From Micromonospora musae (GTDB lineage: Bacteria > Actinomycetota > Actinomycetes > Mycobacteriales > Micromonosporaceae), in assembly GCF_003626635.1 (NCBI RefSeq), contig NZ_RAZT01000008.1, positions 342,579-406,578 on the forward strand: DNA of 64,000 bases, in the 5' to 3' direction. Of this stretch, positions 44,274-52,424 are shown in pieces (within the stretch, counting starts at the first letter, position 1; each line of letters opens with the position of its first letter). The position numbers were made by a program, and so were the translations under genes. Below the pieces are notes generated by a model, which was not told where the DNA came from, searched no databases, and was given only the letters and a program-made list of their open reading frames with translations.

Positions 44274-46424
44274 TCAGGCACTCTCCTCGGACAACTCAAG
44301 CTCGCCAAGGGCACGCCATGCCAGGTCCGCAAGAGTCTCACCCGTCTTGATAGCCCATCGGGCGGTTCCTTGGTTAGCCACAGGCCGGTCTTCCCATCGA
44401 GCCAGCTCCCATATATGAGAGATCAGGCCGGACGGTGAGTATTGCAGGCCATCCGCTGCCCAAAGGATCGGTTTGGTGCGATGTGGGATCCAAGTAGCCC
44501 GTGCCCGCGTCCGGTCCTCGGCGACCCAATCGTTCAATGCCTCGGCTTCAACTCGGTTGCCGGGCGAGAGCACTAGCGCTTCCCCCTCGGCAAGAACGGC
44601 TTGATCTATGAGAACGGAAACCGCATTCGGGCGGCGCTTCCGTTGAGCTGGCACGCGACGGTACTTGTTTGGGTCCGGGATGCGTTCAGTGCCCGCGCCG
44701 CCGAGCAATCGCTCTGCTATCTCCCGGCAGCGGGATATGTCCGAGCAGACCGACCGGATCTGCGAACGCTCCGTGTAGAGCTCATCGATTACACCGGCAA
44801 CCATGGGCAACAGTTCCTGGACCAACTGTTTGGTTTCTTCGACAGCATGCTCGGCCCATTCGAGCTTCGTATCGGGTTCGTCAATCGCATCTGTATCGAG
44901 ACGACCGAATACGAGGTGCGCTAGGAGATATACGCCGTGCTCGGTCAAGGCAGCACCGCGCCCTGCATAGCGTGGGCGCAGCTCGTGGAGAGTCCGCCGA
45001 ACCTGCCTCAGGACCTGCACCGCATTCCAAAGCAGATAGGCACCTGGCTGCGGCCGGAACAGGGCGTCGTAGATGCCTTGCGAACCCCGTTCCCACAGCA
45101 CGTCAAGAGTGGTCGCGATGCGGGCAGCGTACTGGCTGTCGGGATGAGCGCAAGCCAGTGCGCATGCAGCCTCAACTACGGAGCAGCCAGTATCCGGTTG
45201 CGGCTCCAGTTCGCTGCGGCGCACGCTGTACTCGAGTCCCAACTCGGCTCGCATTTCCTCGAGAATGGCGGCTTGAATCGGATCGAGCGCGATGAAGTCC
45301 CTTGCCTCGACGCGGTTCTGGCGATTGGTGGCCTGGGTAGCCTGCTTGGCGAAGTCGACCGCCTTACCCGTAACGATGATGCGCACGCCGACTTTGGCCG
45401 AGGCAGCAACCTCATCAGTAGCAACGGCTTCAGCGACCGAACGAACCGTTTGAGCCCCGTTCACTACGCTGGCATTGTGCAACGTCAAGCTTAGCGGACG
45501 TGATTGCGGGAAGCGCATGGACTGCTGAACCCGTTCAACTGATTCACAAAGGATCGTCACCCCATTATTGAAGTACCAGAAGTGGGCCGGCTCCCGACTG
45601 AGGGTATCGATGATCTCATTGTTGATCGGTGTCCTGCCCAAGGGATTGCGAATATTGAGGCTGAACAGGTTTGAGCCATGACCGACCCACTCCAACACCT
45701 GCTCTGCCTCAACAACACCTTGGTACGACTCGTATGGGGTGCTGATTGAAAACCACGGAAACAAGTCAGCCGCGAGCTTAACTGGCTTCGGCGCTATATC
45801 CTCCCGAACCGAAGTCCACACCTCGGAAGCCACTATGATCCGGTGGCCCAGCACGTCGCCGTGGCGGTTGAACTCGTTCTCGCCGTTCTCAATCGCTAGA
45901 CGGAAGCCAGGGGTGACCTCCTCGGCGCGCATCAGTGCAATGACTTGTGTGACCGGCACTGGTCCTCGAGCCATGACACTCTTAGCCCGCTCAGCCAGTT
46001 GCTGGCCCCGGGGATTGAATGGCGCAAAGTCCTCGTCGTCGATAAGGCGCAATCCGGTGAGGAGTTCCATTATCGCTGCACGATCGCAGTTAGCCCTTCC
46101 TGTCTTGCTCCACTTTGCTTGCACTAGGTAGACATGCGGGTCCGCCCCATCCACGACCGCGATCGCGTCTATGCCCTGGTCCGCCACCCCATCGATGACG
46201 ACTAACGAGGCCTCCTGCGGAGTCCATCCGGTGACGATCCGGACCGCTTGGGCGGCCAGGGCCCTCGACAACACCCGGGGCTCGCGCTCTTCGTCTGGTT
46301 TGCCGTCAAGGTCACTAAGGTCCAGCAATCCGCCGTCCACGTACACCGCTCGAAGGACCGCTTCTACCTGACGTACCTGGAGGGCCGCGTCGTCGTGAGC
46401 GGCTCGTGGGCTCGTTGGCCTCAA
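44274..46424 (-). CDS. AIPR-family protein (abortive-infection-like)
   Basis: A 716-residue protein. The AIPR core is visible: FWYFNNGVTILCESV, LHNASVVNGAQTVRSV and QATNRQNRVEARDF. The N-terminal about 110 residues look like a restriction-endonuclease fold with Asp86 (GIDAI) and a QAK triplet at residues 102-104 (VYLVQAKW), where the usual Glu of the ExK motif is Gln. TTG 46424 is chosen because AGGGGG lies six bases upstream. The gene is divergent from the nuclease-methyltransferase. AIPR genes are linked to phage exclusion and R-M loci; the mechanism here is not readable. Confidence 0.82.
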   Translation of the reverse strand: MRPTSPRAAHDDAALQVRQVEAVLRAVYVDGGLLDLSDLDGKPDEEREPRVLSRALAAQAVRIVTGWTPQEASLVVIDGVADQGIDAIAVVDGADPHVYLVQAKWSKTGRANCDRAAIMELLTGLRLIDDEDFAPFNPRGQQLAERAKSVMARGPVPVTQVIALMRAEEVTPGFRLAIENGENEFNRHGDVLGHRIIVASEVWTSVREDIAPKPVKLAADLFPWFSISTPYESYQGVVEAEQVLEWVGHGSNLFSLNIRNPLGRTPINNEIIDTLSREPAHFWYFNNGVTILCESVERVQQSMRFPQSRPLSLTLHNASVVNGAQTVRSVAEAVATDEVAASAKVGVRIIVTGKAVDFAKQATQATNRQNRVEARDFIALDPIQAAILEEMRAELGLEYSVRRSELEPQPDTGCSVVEAACALACAHPDSQYAARIATTLDVLWERGSQGIYDALFRPQPGAYLLWNAVQVLRQVRRTLHELRPRYAGRGAALTEHGVYLLAHLVFGRLDTDAIDEPDTKLEWAEHAVEETKQLVQELLPMVAGVIDELYTERSQIRSVCSDISRCREIAERLLGGAGTERIPDPNKYRRVPAQRKRRPNAVSVLIDQAVLAEGEALVLSPGNRVEAEALNDWVAEDRTRARATWIPHRTKPILWAADGLQYSPSGLISHIWELARWEDRPVANQGTARWAIKTGETLADLAWRALGELELSEESA

Positions 46425-46827
46425 CTGTTACCCCCTAGGACCATCGCGGATTGCGGCACAGCCAGCGGCGTATGGGATTGTCTCATGGGGACGGAGCCGA
46501 ACATCGACTCGGCTCGAGGTTCGCGCCGTAGACTTGCTGCGTCGCCGCTGCCTGACGCCCCGTTCGAACCGTCAGTGGCTGCCAGGCCGGGGCCGCTGTC
46601 ATGCAGAGCACCCTAGCGGCCAGCGAGGGGCTTACACTGCCAGCCGTCTTGCATGAGGAGCTTGAGCGCTTCGCCCGGTGAGGGGTGCAGCAATGCAGCA
46701 TTGACTGGCCGTTAGCCTTCTTGGCATGGCAGGCCCCCTCCCCAGCACTCCGTCCACGCCGTTCCCCGTCGAAGGGCTTCATCGACACGGAAGTTTGGCG
46801 TGGGCCCCTTTGCGCGGTTGGGTGGAT
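46425..46827. other. Divergent region between AIPR and nuclease-methyltransferase genes
   Basis: About 400 bases. The methyltransferase frame is open from ATG 46726, but the family-like sequence begins at GTG 46828, so the first 34 codons may be leader. A 26-codon ATG frame at 46601-46681 exists but has no support. No operator was recognised. Confidence 0.45.
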
Positions 46828-49158
46828 GTGACACACAAGCCAGAGGAAGTCGTACGGCAGCACTGGGTTCGGCGCCTCCACCTCGACGGCGGATTCTCGC
46901 TGGAGCAGATGGATCAGGAGCGTCGCACGCACTCCGGCCGGCGCTCTCCGCGTGCCGACATCGTCGTGTGGCGAAACGCGGCCGATAAGCAGGCTGGGCG
47001 CGAGCCAGTGTTGGTGGTGGAGACCAAGGCCGACGAGGGGGTCGTCCGGCCCGTGGACTTCTGGCAGGGCGAGTCGTACGCACGGTCGGCCGGAGCACGT
47101 TTCCTTGTGCTCGCTAATGCCAGCAATCAAATCGTCTTCGAGCTGACCAGGGGCATACCCGGGCGTGCTCGTCAGATCAACGATTGGCCGAAGGCCGCCG
47201 ACATCGGAGACGAAAAGCGTCTCGAGGCACTAGTAAACCGGCTCGAGGTGTTCGACCGCGAGCAGTTTCAGCGGGTGCTGTTCGAGTGCCACAGCCTGCT
47301 GCGGGACAACCACGCGATGACACCAGACCGCGCCTTTGACACGATCTCAAAGGTGCTGTTCATTAAGCTTCACGTCGAACGGACCCGAACGCACGAGACG
47401 TTCACGACGAAGTACCTGGACGACGCTGCCCGGTTCCTGAACAATCCCAAGCTCGCTCTACACGAGCAGATGTTCGACCAGACGAAGGCTGCCTATTCAG
47501 CCGACGACCTCTTCGCGGAGGACGATCGCCTAGACATCTCGGCGGACACCTTCCGAGAGCTGGTTGGCAAGCTCGAGCGGTTCAATTTGTCCAAAACCGG
47601 CGAGGATATCAAAGGTATCGCGTTCGAGAAGTTCCTCGGACGCACATTCCGTGGCGAGCTCGGCCAGTTCTTCACACCCCGTCCCGTCGTGGACTTCATC
47701 GTCAATGTCCTCAATCCTAAGGAGGATGAGGTCGTCTGCGACCCCGCCGCTGGTTCGGGCGGGTTCCTCATCCGCGTGTTCGACCACGTACGTGATCAAA
47801 TCGCCGCGGACATCGCCGCCAAACGACAGCAGCTCATCGACACGATCATCGCCGAGTACCCCGACGATGCCGCTGACGCGGCTCTCGACGAACGTGACAA
47901 GCGAATCGAATCCGCCGTCGAGGAGCTGAACAAGCAGCTCGCTCCGAGCGCCTCGGACGGCACCCCGACGAATACCCGCGTCGGACGACTGGCCTGGCGA
48001 TGTATCTACGGCACCGACAAGGAACCGCGTGCCGCTCGCACCGCCAAGATGAACATGATCATGCATGGCGACGGGCATGGCGGGATCCACTGGCACGACG
48101 GCCTCGTCGACATCAACGGCATCTTCGAGGGCCGGTTCCGCGTCGTTGTCACCAACCCGCCCTTCGGTGCCACCGTCACCTCGTCACAGCGCATAGGCTC
48201 TAGCCCCGAAGCGGATGTGCCGAACGGCTATGACTACCGCCGGCGCCAGCAACAGCTATACGGAAAGGATTGGCTAGACGCGCACAATCGTGTGCTCAAC
48301 GCGCGCGGACAAAAGATCCTCGACCATTTCGAGATCGGCAAGGTCGCTTCGTCCCGCAAGACGGAGCAGATGTTCCTCGAACGATGCCTTCGCCTGCTCG
48401 AGCCGGGAGGGCGGCTGGGCATCGTCCTGCCCAATGGCAACCTGAACGCCTCTTCGCAAGCGTGGCTGCGCCGCTGGGCCGAAGGAAAGGCGCTTCTCCG
48501 GGCCGTCGTCGCGTTGCCGCCGGAGACGTTCAGGTTCTCGGGTGCCTCTGTCACGGCGTCGGTCTTGTTCATGCAGAAATTCACCGAGGATGACGCGCAG
48601 CGGTGGGAACAGTGCTGGGGTGACGCTTTGGAGGCCACCGAGCTGGAGTTCGGGCCGCGACGCGACGCTCTGCTTAACAGCGCTAGTGACGCACTGCTGC
48701 AGAGCGACGACACCGAGCTTCGCGACCTGCTCGATCGGCTCGCCGCGCTCGGCGTCACCCGAGTTCTTTCGACGCCCACACGGGTGCGGAAGGATGGCCT
48801 CGTGCGAGGAGCTCCCACCACCACACTGCGGGGCTTCACCTGGCAGGGCAGTGCAACCGCAGCCGCCGCACGAGACCTGAAAAGGATGTACACCGAGCGT
48901 GCTGCGAAGGTCCCCGGCCTGAAGCAGGCACTCGCGTCCGTCAAGGCTGCGCTGAAGGACATCGACGAGCAGCAGACTGCCGCCATGTGGAAGCACGTCC
49001 GCGAGGCGTTCGACTACCCGGTATTCATGGCGACGCCGAAGGCGGTCGGGATCACCGCCACAGGAGATACAGGGGAGAAGGTGCCCAACGACCTTCCAGC
49101 CGTCCTCGCTGCCTGGCAGGAGTTCAAGGTGGAGAACCTCCCTGAGGGCGTCTGGTGA
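46828..49158 (+). CDS. Fused nuclease-N6-adenine methyltransferase (HSDR_N + HsdM)
   Basis: A 776-residue protein that joins two R-M activities. Residues about 1-100 form a PD-(D/E)XK-type nuclease domain: Asp44 (RADIVVW) and Glu65-Thr-Lys67 (LVVETKADE). The rest is an HsdM-type methyltransferase with SAM-binding motif I DPAAGSGG (Asp305) and the N6-adenine motif NPPF (Asn443). No helicase motor domain is present. The next gene encodes the S subunit. This two-gene layout resembles the type IIB enzyme BcgI. GTG 46828 is chosen from the family start (VTHKPEEVVRQ); ATG 46726 is in frame upstream. Confidence 0.85.
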   Translation: MTHKPEEVVRQHWVRRLHLDGGFSLEQMDQERRTHSGRRSPRADIVVWRNAADKQAGREPVLVVETKADEGVVRPVDFWQGESYARSAGARFLVLANASNQIVFELTRGIPGRARQINDWPKAADIGDEKRLEALVNRLEVFDREQFQRVLFECHSLLRDNHAMTPDRAFDTISKVLFIKLHVERTRTHETFTTKYLDDAARFLNNPKLALHEQMFDQTKAAYSADDLFAEDDRLDISADTFRELVGKLERFNLSKTGEDIKGIAFEKFLGRTFRGELGQFFTPRPVVDFIVNVLNPKEDEVVCDPAAGSGGFLIRVFDHVRDQIAADIAAKRQQLIDTIIAEYPDDAADAALDERDKRIESAVEELNKQLAPSASDGTPTNTRVGRLAWRCIYGTDKEPRAARTAKMNMIMHGDGHGGIHWHDGLVDINGIFEGRFRVVVTNPPFGATVTSSQRIGSSPEADVPNGYDYRRRQQQLYGKDWLDAHNRVLNARGQKILDHFEIGKVASSRKTEQMFLERCLRLLEPGGRLGIVLPNGNLNASSQAWLRRWAEGKALLRAVVALPPETFRFSGASVTASVLFMQKFTEDDAQRWEQCWGDALEATELEFGPRRDALLNSASDALLQSDDTELRDLLDRLAALGVTRVLSTPTRVRKDGLVRGAPTTTLRGFTWQGSATAAAARDLKRMYTERAAKVPGLKQALASVKAALKDIDEQQTAAMWKHVREAFDYPVFMATPKAVGITATGDTGEKVPNDLPAVLAAWQEFKVENLPEGVW

Positions 49159-50525
49159 CTGTCACGATGACAAGCGTCGTGCGCTTCGCCGCGCTCGATC
49201 GCTGGGACCTTCCGCAGATCTCTGGCGCTGCAGCATCGTACGCATGGCCGATGGCGACACTCGGTGAAGTGGCTCGGGTCCGGCTTGGCGTACAAGTGCC
49301 GCGGAAGGGATCGAAGTTCAATGGAGTGGCTCGGCCCTACCTAAGGGCAATGAACGTTCGCCGAGCCGATTTTAATTTGACAGACGTCAAGACCATGCAC
49401 CTGGCCGAGGCCCAGGCCATCGAGTTGACACTCCAGTCCGGCGACCTGCTCTTCGTCGAGGGTTCCGGATCGGTGACCGAGGTCGGACGCGCCGCGCTAT
49501 GGGATGGCAGCATTCCCGAAGCGGTCTACCAGAACAGCGTGGTCCGCGCCCGCCTGCATGACGGTCGCCTCGACCCCGAGTACGTCATCACCTGGTTCAA
49601 TTCGCGTGCGGGCAACGCCTACATTCGTGAGCAGGCCACCACAACGAGCGGGCTCTACCACATCGGCGCCGGCAAGCTCGTAGGCGCTCCGATCCCCGTT
49701 CCGCCGATCGACGTCCAGCGGCAGATCGTTGCTACCTACCGGGAGACGCTGCAGCGCGCTGAGGAAGCCAAGCGCAGGTCCGCCGTCCTTACCAATGCCG
49801 CTTGGGGCCGCTTCGGCTCTCAACTGATCGACGCACCGGAAACGGTCGCAGTTGCGGGCATGGTGACCGTGACCAGGTTCTCCGCGCTCGATCGCTGGGA
49901 TACTGACGTCACTCCCATCGGGACTACCAGTCGGTACCCACTGGTTCGCCTCGACGCGGTCGCCGACGTACGGCTTGGCGTCCAGCTGCAGCGATCGAAC
50001 ACCGGAGGGCAGGAGGTGCCCTACCTCCGGGTCGCCAACGTCCAGCGCGGCTATCTCGACCTTACCGACGTGAAGACGATGAACGTCAGTTCCGACACCG
50101 TCGCCCGACTCGCGCTGAAGCGCCACGACTTGCTGTTCCTCGAAGCCAACTCGCTCGAGGAAGTCGGGCGTTGCGCACGCTGGGACGGACAGATTCCCTT
50201 GTGCATTCACCAGAACCACGTGATCCGGGCTCGTCTGGGCACAGCTGACCTGTTGCCTGAGTTCGTGGAAGCTTGGTTCAACTCCCCACCAGGCGGATCT
50301 CACGTCCGCGGCCGTGCTCGCACGACCAGCGGGACGCTCTACACGATTCCCGTTAGTGTCCTCGCGACCGCACCCGTCCCCGTTCCGCCTGTCGAGGACC
50401 AAACTCGACTCATCGCGGGACTGCAGGAGGGCCTCGCTGAGGCTCGTTCGGTCCTGGTTGAAGCGGGACGACTGCGGGAGCAGGCCGAGACCGACCTCAT
50501 TTCGGCACTGACCTCGTCCCTGTGA
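49155..50525 (+). CDS. Restriction-modification specificity subunit (HsdS-like, two target domains)
   Basis: A 456-residue S subunit. It has two homologous halves: RFAALDRWD near residue 10 and RFSALDRWD near residue 240 each begin a target-recognition domain. Each half has the PYLRxxNVxRxxxxLTDVKTM segment and ends in the VPPxxxQ motif (PIPVPPIDVQRQIV, PVPVPPVEDQTRLI), as in HsdS. The two domains should read two half-sites of a split recognition sequence. GTG 49155 overlaps the methyltransferase stop as GTGA. Confidence 0.9.
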   Translation: MTVTMTSVVRFAALDRWDLPQISGAAASYAWPMATLGEVARVRLGVQVPRKGSKFNGVARPYLRAMNVRRADFNLTDVKTMHLAEAQAIELTLQSGDLLFVEGSGSVTEVGRAALWDGSIPEAVYQNSVVRARLHDGRLDPEYVITWFNSRAGNAYIREQATTTSGLYHIGAGKLVGAPIPVPPIDVQRQIVATYRETLQRAEEAKRRSAVLTNAAWGRFGSQLIDAPETVAVAGMVTVTRFSALDRWDTDVTPIGTTSRYPLVRLDAVADVRLGVQLQRSNTGGQEVPYLRVANVQRGYLDLTDVKTMNVSSDTVARLALKRHDLLFLEANSLEEVGRCARWDGQIPLCIHQNHVIRARLGTADLLPEFVEAWFNSPPGGSHVRGRARTTSGTLYTIPVSVLATAPVPVPPVEDQTRLIAGLQEGLAEARSVLVEAGRLREQAETDLISALTSSL

Positions 50526-50753
50526 CGAGGCCGGAGCGACGATACCTCCGGCCTACCGCCGGCGTGGCGCTGACGTACGTGGCGCCGTAGCACGGTCGGT
50601 TTGGAAGGTGCCTGACTAACTAGCCGGCAGCTCAACCCATCGTCAACCAGGGTGGCGCTTGCGATTCGGGCAGAGGAAGATGCGAAGAGTTCCTCGCAAC
50701 TCGCCACCTAGCGTCGCAGGTGCCGGCCCTCGGATGATGGATGGAACCTCACT

Positions 50754-52130
50754 ATGCACGATGACAGTCAGGACGGCCTTCGCGACTTCCCAGGCTGGCT
50801 GCCGCATCCAGAGGAGAAGGAATTCTTCGATGGCGCCACTATCGTCCCCGATGCAAACGTTCTCCTCGCTCTTTACCGGATTACACCACAGGCGAGAGGT
50901 CAGCTTCTCGCCGTCCTCAAAGACGTCACGGATCGGCTATGGGTGCCTCACCAGGTGGCCCTTGAGTTCATGCGAAGCAGAGAGAAGGTCATAGCAGATA
51001 GGAACGCTCGCTTCACAACTGTTCGTCGGGCGCTCCAAACAGCATCAGATAAGGCGGCGGCCGACATCGCCGCAGCGATTGATGATCTGAAGGACCTTAG
51101 AGCGTCTGTTGTGTCGTCGGAAGATTGGAATGAATCCGACCACGGTCTCGCCTTTGAGGAGATCAGGAAATTGCTCGTAGCCTTACTCCAGCCCGCTGTG
51201 GAAGAGTTCGAGCGAGTAAAGGCAGACCAGGATCTAACACACTCGGACGTGAATGGCGACCAGGACCCAGTCCTCCGAGTGTTGCAGGAAATCCTTTCAG
51301 GGCGTGTGGGCGTAGCCTACGACAGCGACAAGTACAGGCAACTGGTTCAAGAGGCCCTAGAATATCGATACCCGAACGAAATCCCTCCAGGATATCTTGA
51401 CCTGAAAAGTAAGCTACCGGCAAGAGCGGCGGGTGACTACATCCTGTGGGCCCAACTCCTCGAAATGCTGCAATCAAACCGGGGTGACCGCAAGCTCGTA
51501 ATCCTGGTCACGGCCGACGCCAAGGCTGACTGGTGGCAAATTGATGCAAAAAGCAGGCCCGAGAAGGCCCGACCTGAGTTAGTGCAAGAGATGTACGACC
51601 AGGCGGGCGCCCGACTCCTGCTTCTCACCCTTGACGGATTTCTTGAAGGATCGAGAAGCTACCTGCAAAAGGATGTATCCCCTTCGACGCTCGAGGAGGC
51701 GCGAGAGGTGCTTTCGGAGGAACAAGATGCAGACGGCCTAGATTTCCTTCACGTCTCGCCGTTCCAGGTAAGACTCAACAGAGCCAGTCACAATGAATTG
51801 GCCGGGATCGTAGCCCAGGTGCTGGAGGCAATGGGCTACGTTCTCAAGTCGCTTCCCCCGCTGCCGGAGGTCGACCTTCTGGTCGAGCGACACGGGGAAG
51901 AGTCTGTCGTCGAGGTGAAGAAGCTGATGGACGTTCCCGCCGCGGTGATCTTTCAGGTTCACAGCTTGATGGTGCAGACGGATTCACCTAAAGCCATCAT
52001 TGTAACAACTGGGCGATTCACTCGGACGGCGATCGAAAGGTCGCAAGAGATCGGCGGGATAACTCTAATCAATGGCGAGCAACTCGCTCTCTTGTTAGAG
52101 AAGTACGTCGGCCTTAACGAAGACGAGTAG
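50754..52130 (+). CDS. PIN-like plus Mrr-like dual nuclease protein
   Basis: A 458-residue protein. The N-terminal part is PIN-like (DUF4935 type): Asp33 (IVPDANVLLALYR), Glu71 (VPHQVALEF) and LVILVTADAKADWW. The C-terminal about 110 residues form an Mrr-like restriction-nuclease fold: Asp374 (LPEVDLLVER), Glu387-Val-Lys389 (SVVEVKKL) and the terminal ITLINGEQLALLLEKY. It could therefore cut both RNA and DNA. It lies 228 bases after the S gene on the same strand. The start ATG has no strong ribosome-binding site. Codon use is AT-richer than the flanks. Confidence 0.8.
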   Translation: MHDDSQDGLRDFPGWLPHPEEKEFFDGATIVPDANVLLALYRITPQARGQLLAVLKDVTDRLWVPHQVALEFMRSREKVIADRNARFTTVRRALQTASDKAAADIAAAIDDLKDLRASVVSSEDWNESDHGLAFEEIRKLLVALLQPAVEEFERVKADQDLTHSDVNGDQDPVLRVLQEILSGRVGVAYDSDKYRQLVQEALEYRYPNEIPPGYLDLKSKLPARAAGDYILWAQLLEMLQSNRGDRKLVILVTADAKADWWQIDAKSRPEKARPELVQEMYDQAGARLLLLTLDGFLEGSRSYLQKDVSPSTLEEAREVLSEEQDADGLDFLHVSPFQVRLNRASHNELAGIVAQVLEAMGYVLKSLPPLPEVDLLVERHGEESVVEVKKLMDVPAAVIFQVHSLMVQTDSPKAIIVTTGRFTRTAIERSQEIGGITLINGEQLALLLEKYVGLNEDE

Positions 52131-52207
52131 TGCGCATTTGCCACCGCTCGATCCAACCCGCATCCTGATGCCTTCTCCACCAGACGCAACCCGGCTGTTG
52201 CGCCATC

Positions 52208-52376
52208 CCGCCGGCTGCTCTGGTCGGAGCTGCGGGTCGCCGCCGAGCTGGGTGGGGCCGCGGCGCTGGCCGCGCTGATCGGCGGGGCGTACGTGCCGCG
52301 CCAGGGCGAGCGGGTGGCGATCATCGTCTGCGGTGGCAACACCGACCCCGGCGACCTGGCCACCCGCCCGAACTGA
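52208..52376 (+). pseudogene. 3' stub of a threonine/serine dehydratase gene
   Basis: Frame encodes about 55 residues (RLLWSELRVAAELGGAAALA, then a segment ending VAIIVCGGNTDPGDL before the stop at 52374-52376), closely matching the C-terminus of PLP-dependent threonine/serine dehydratases. The usual length is about 320 residues, so roughly 80% of the gene, including the PLP lysine, is missing. GC is high like the core genome. The missing 5' part ends exactly where the island begins, marking its right border. Confidence 0.75.
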
Positions 52377-52424
52377 ACCCGCCGGCCGCACGTCCGGCCG
52401 ACGGGTGCAGGGCAAGGTCGGCGG

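Larger units (their letters stand above)
40715..52207. other. Putative defence/restriction island
   Basis: Genes here have visibly lower GC and more AT-ending codons than their neighbours, and several encode nucleic-acid enzymes (AlbA_2 protein, AIPR, nuclease-methyltransferase with S subunit, PIN-Mrr protein). The right edge is the stub of a threonine dehydratase gene at 52208. No integrase or attachment site was seen, so mobilisation is unproven. Confidence 0.65.

Noticed and set aside
46601..46681. 26-codon ATG frame upstream of the nuclease-methyltransferase
   Set aside because: Too short, without a ribosome-binding site or recognised family; probably leader.
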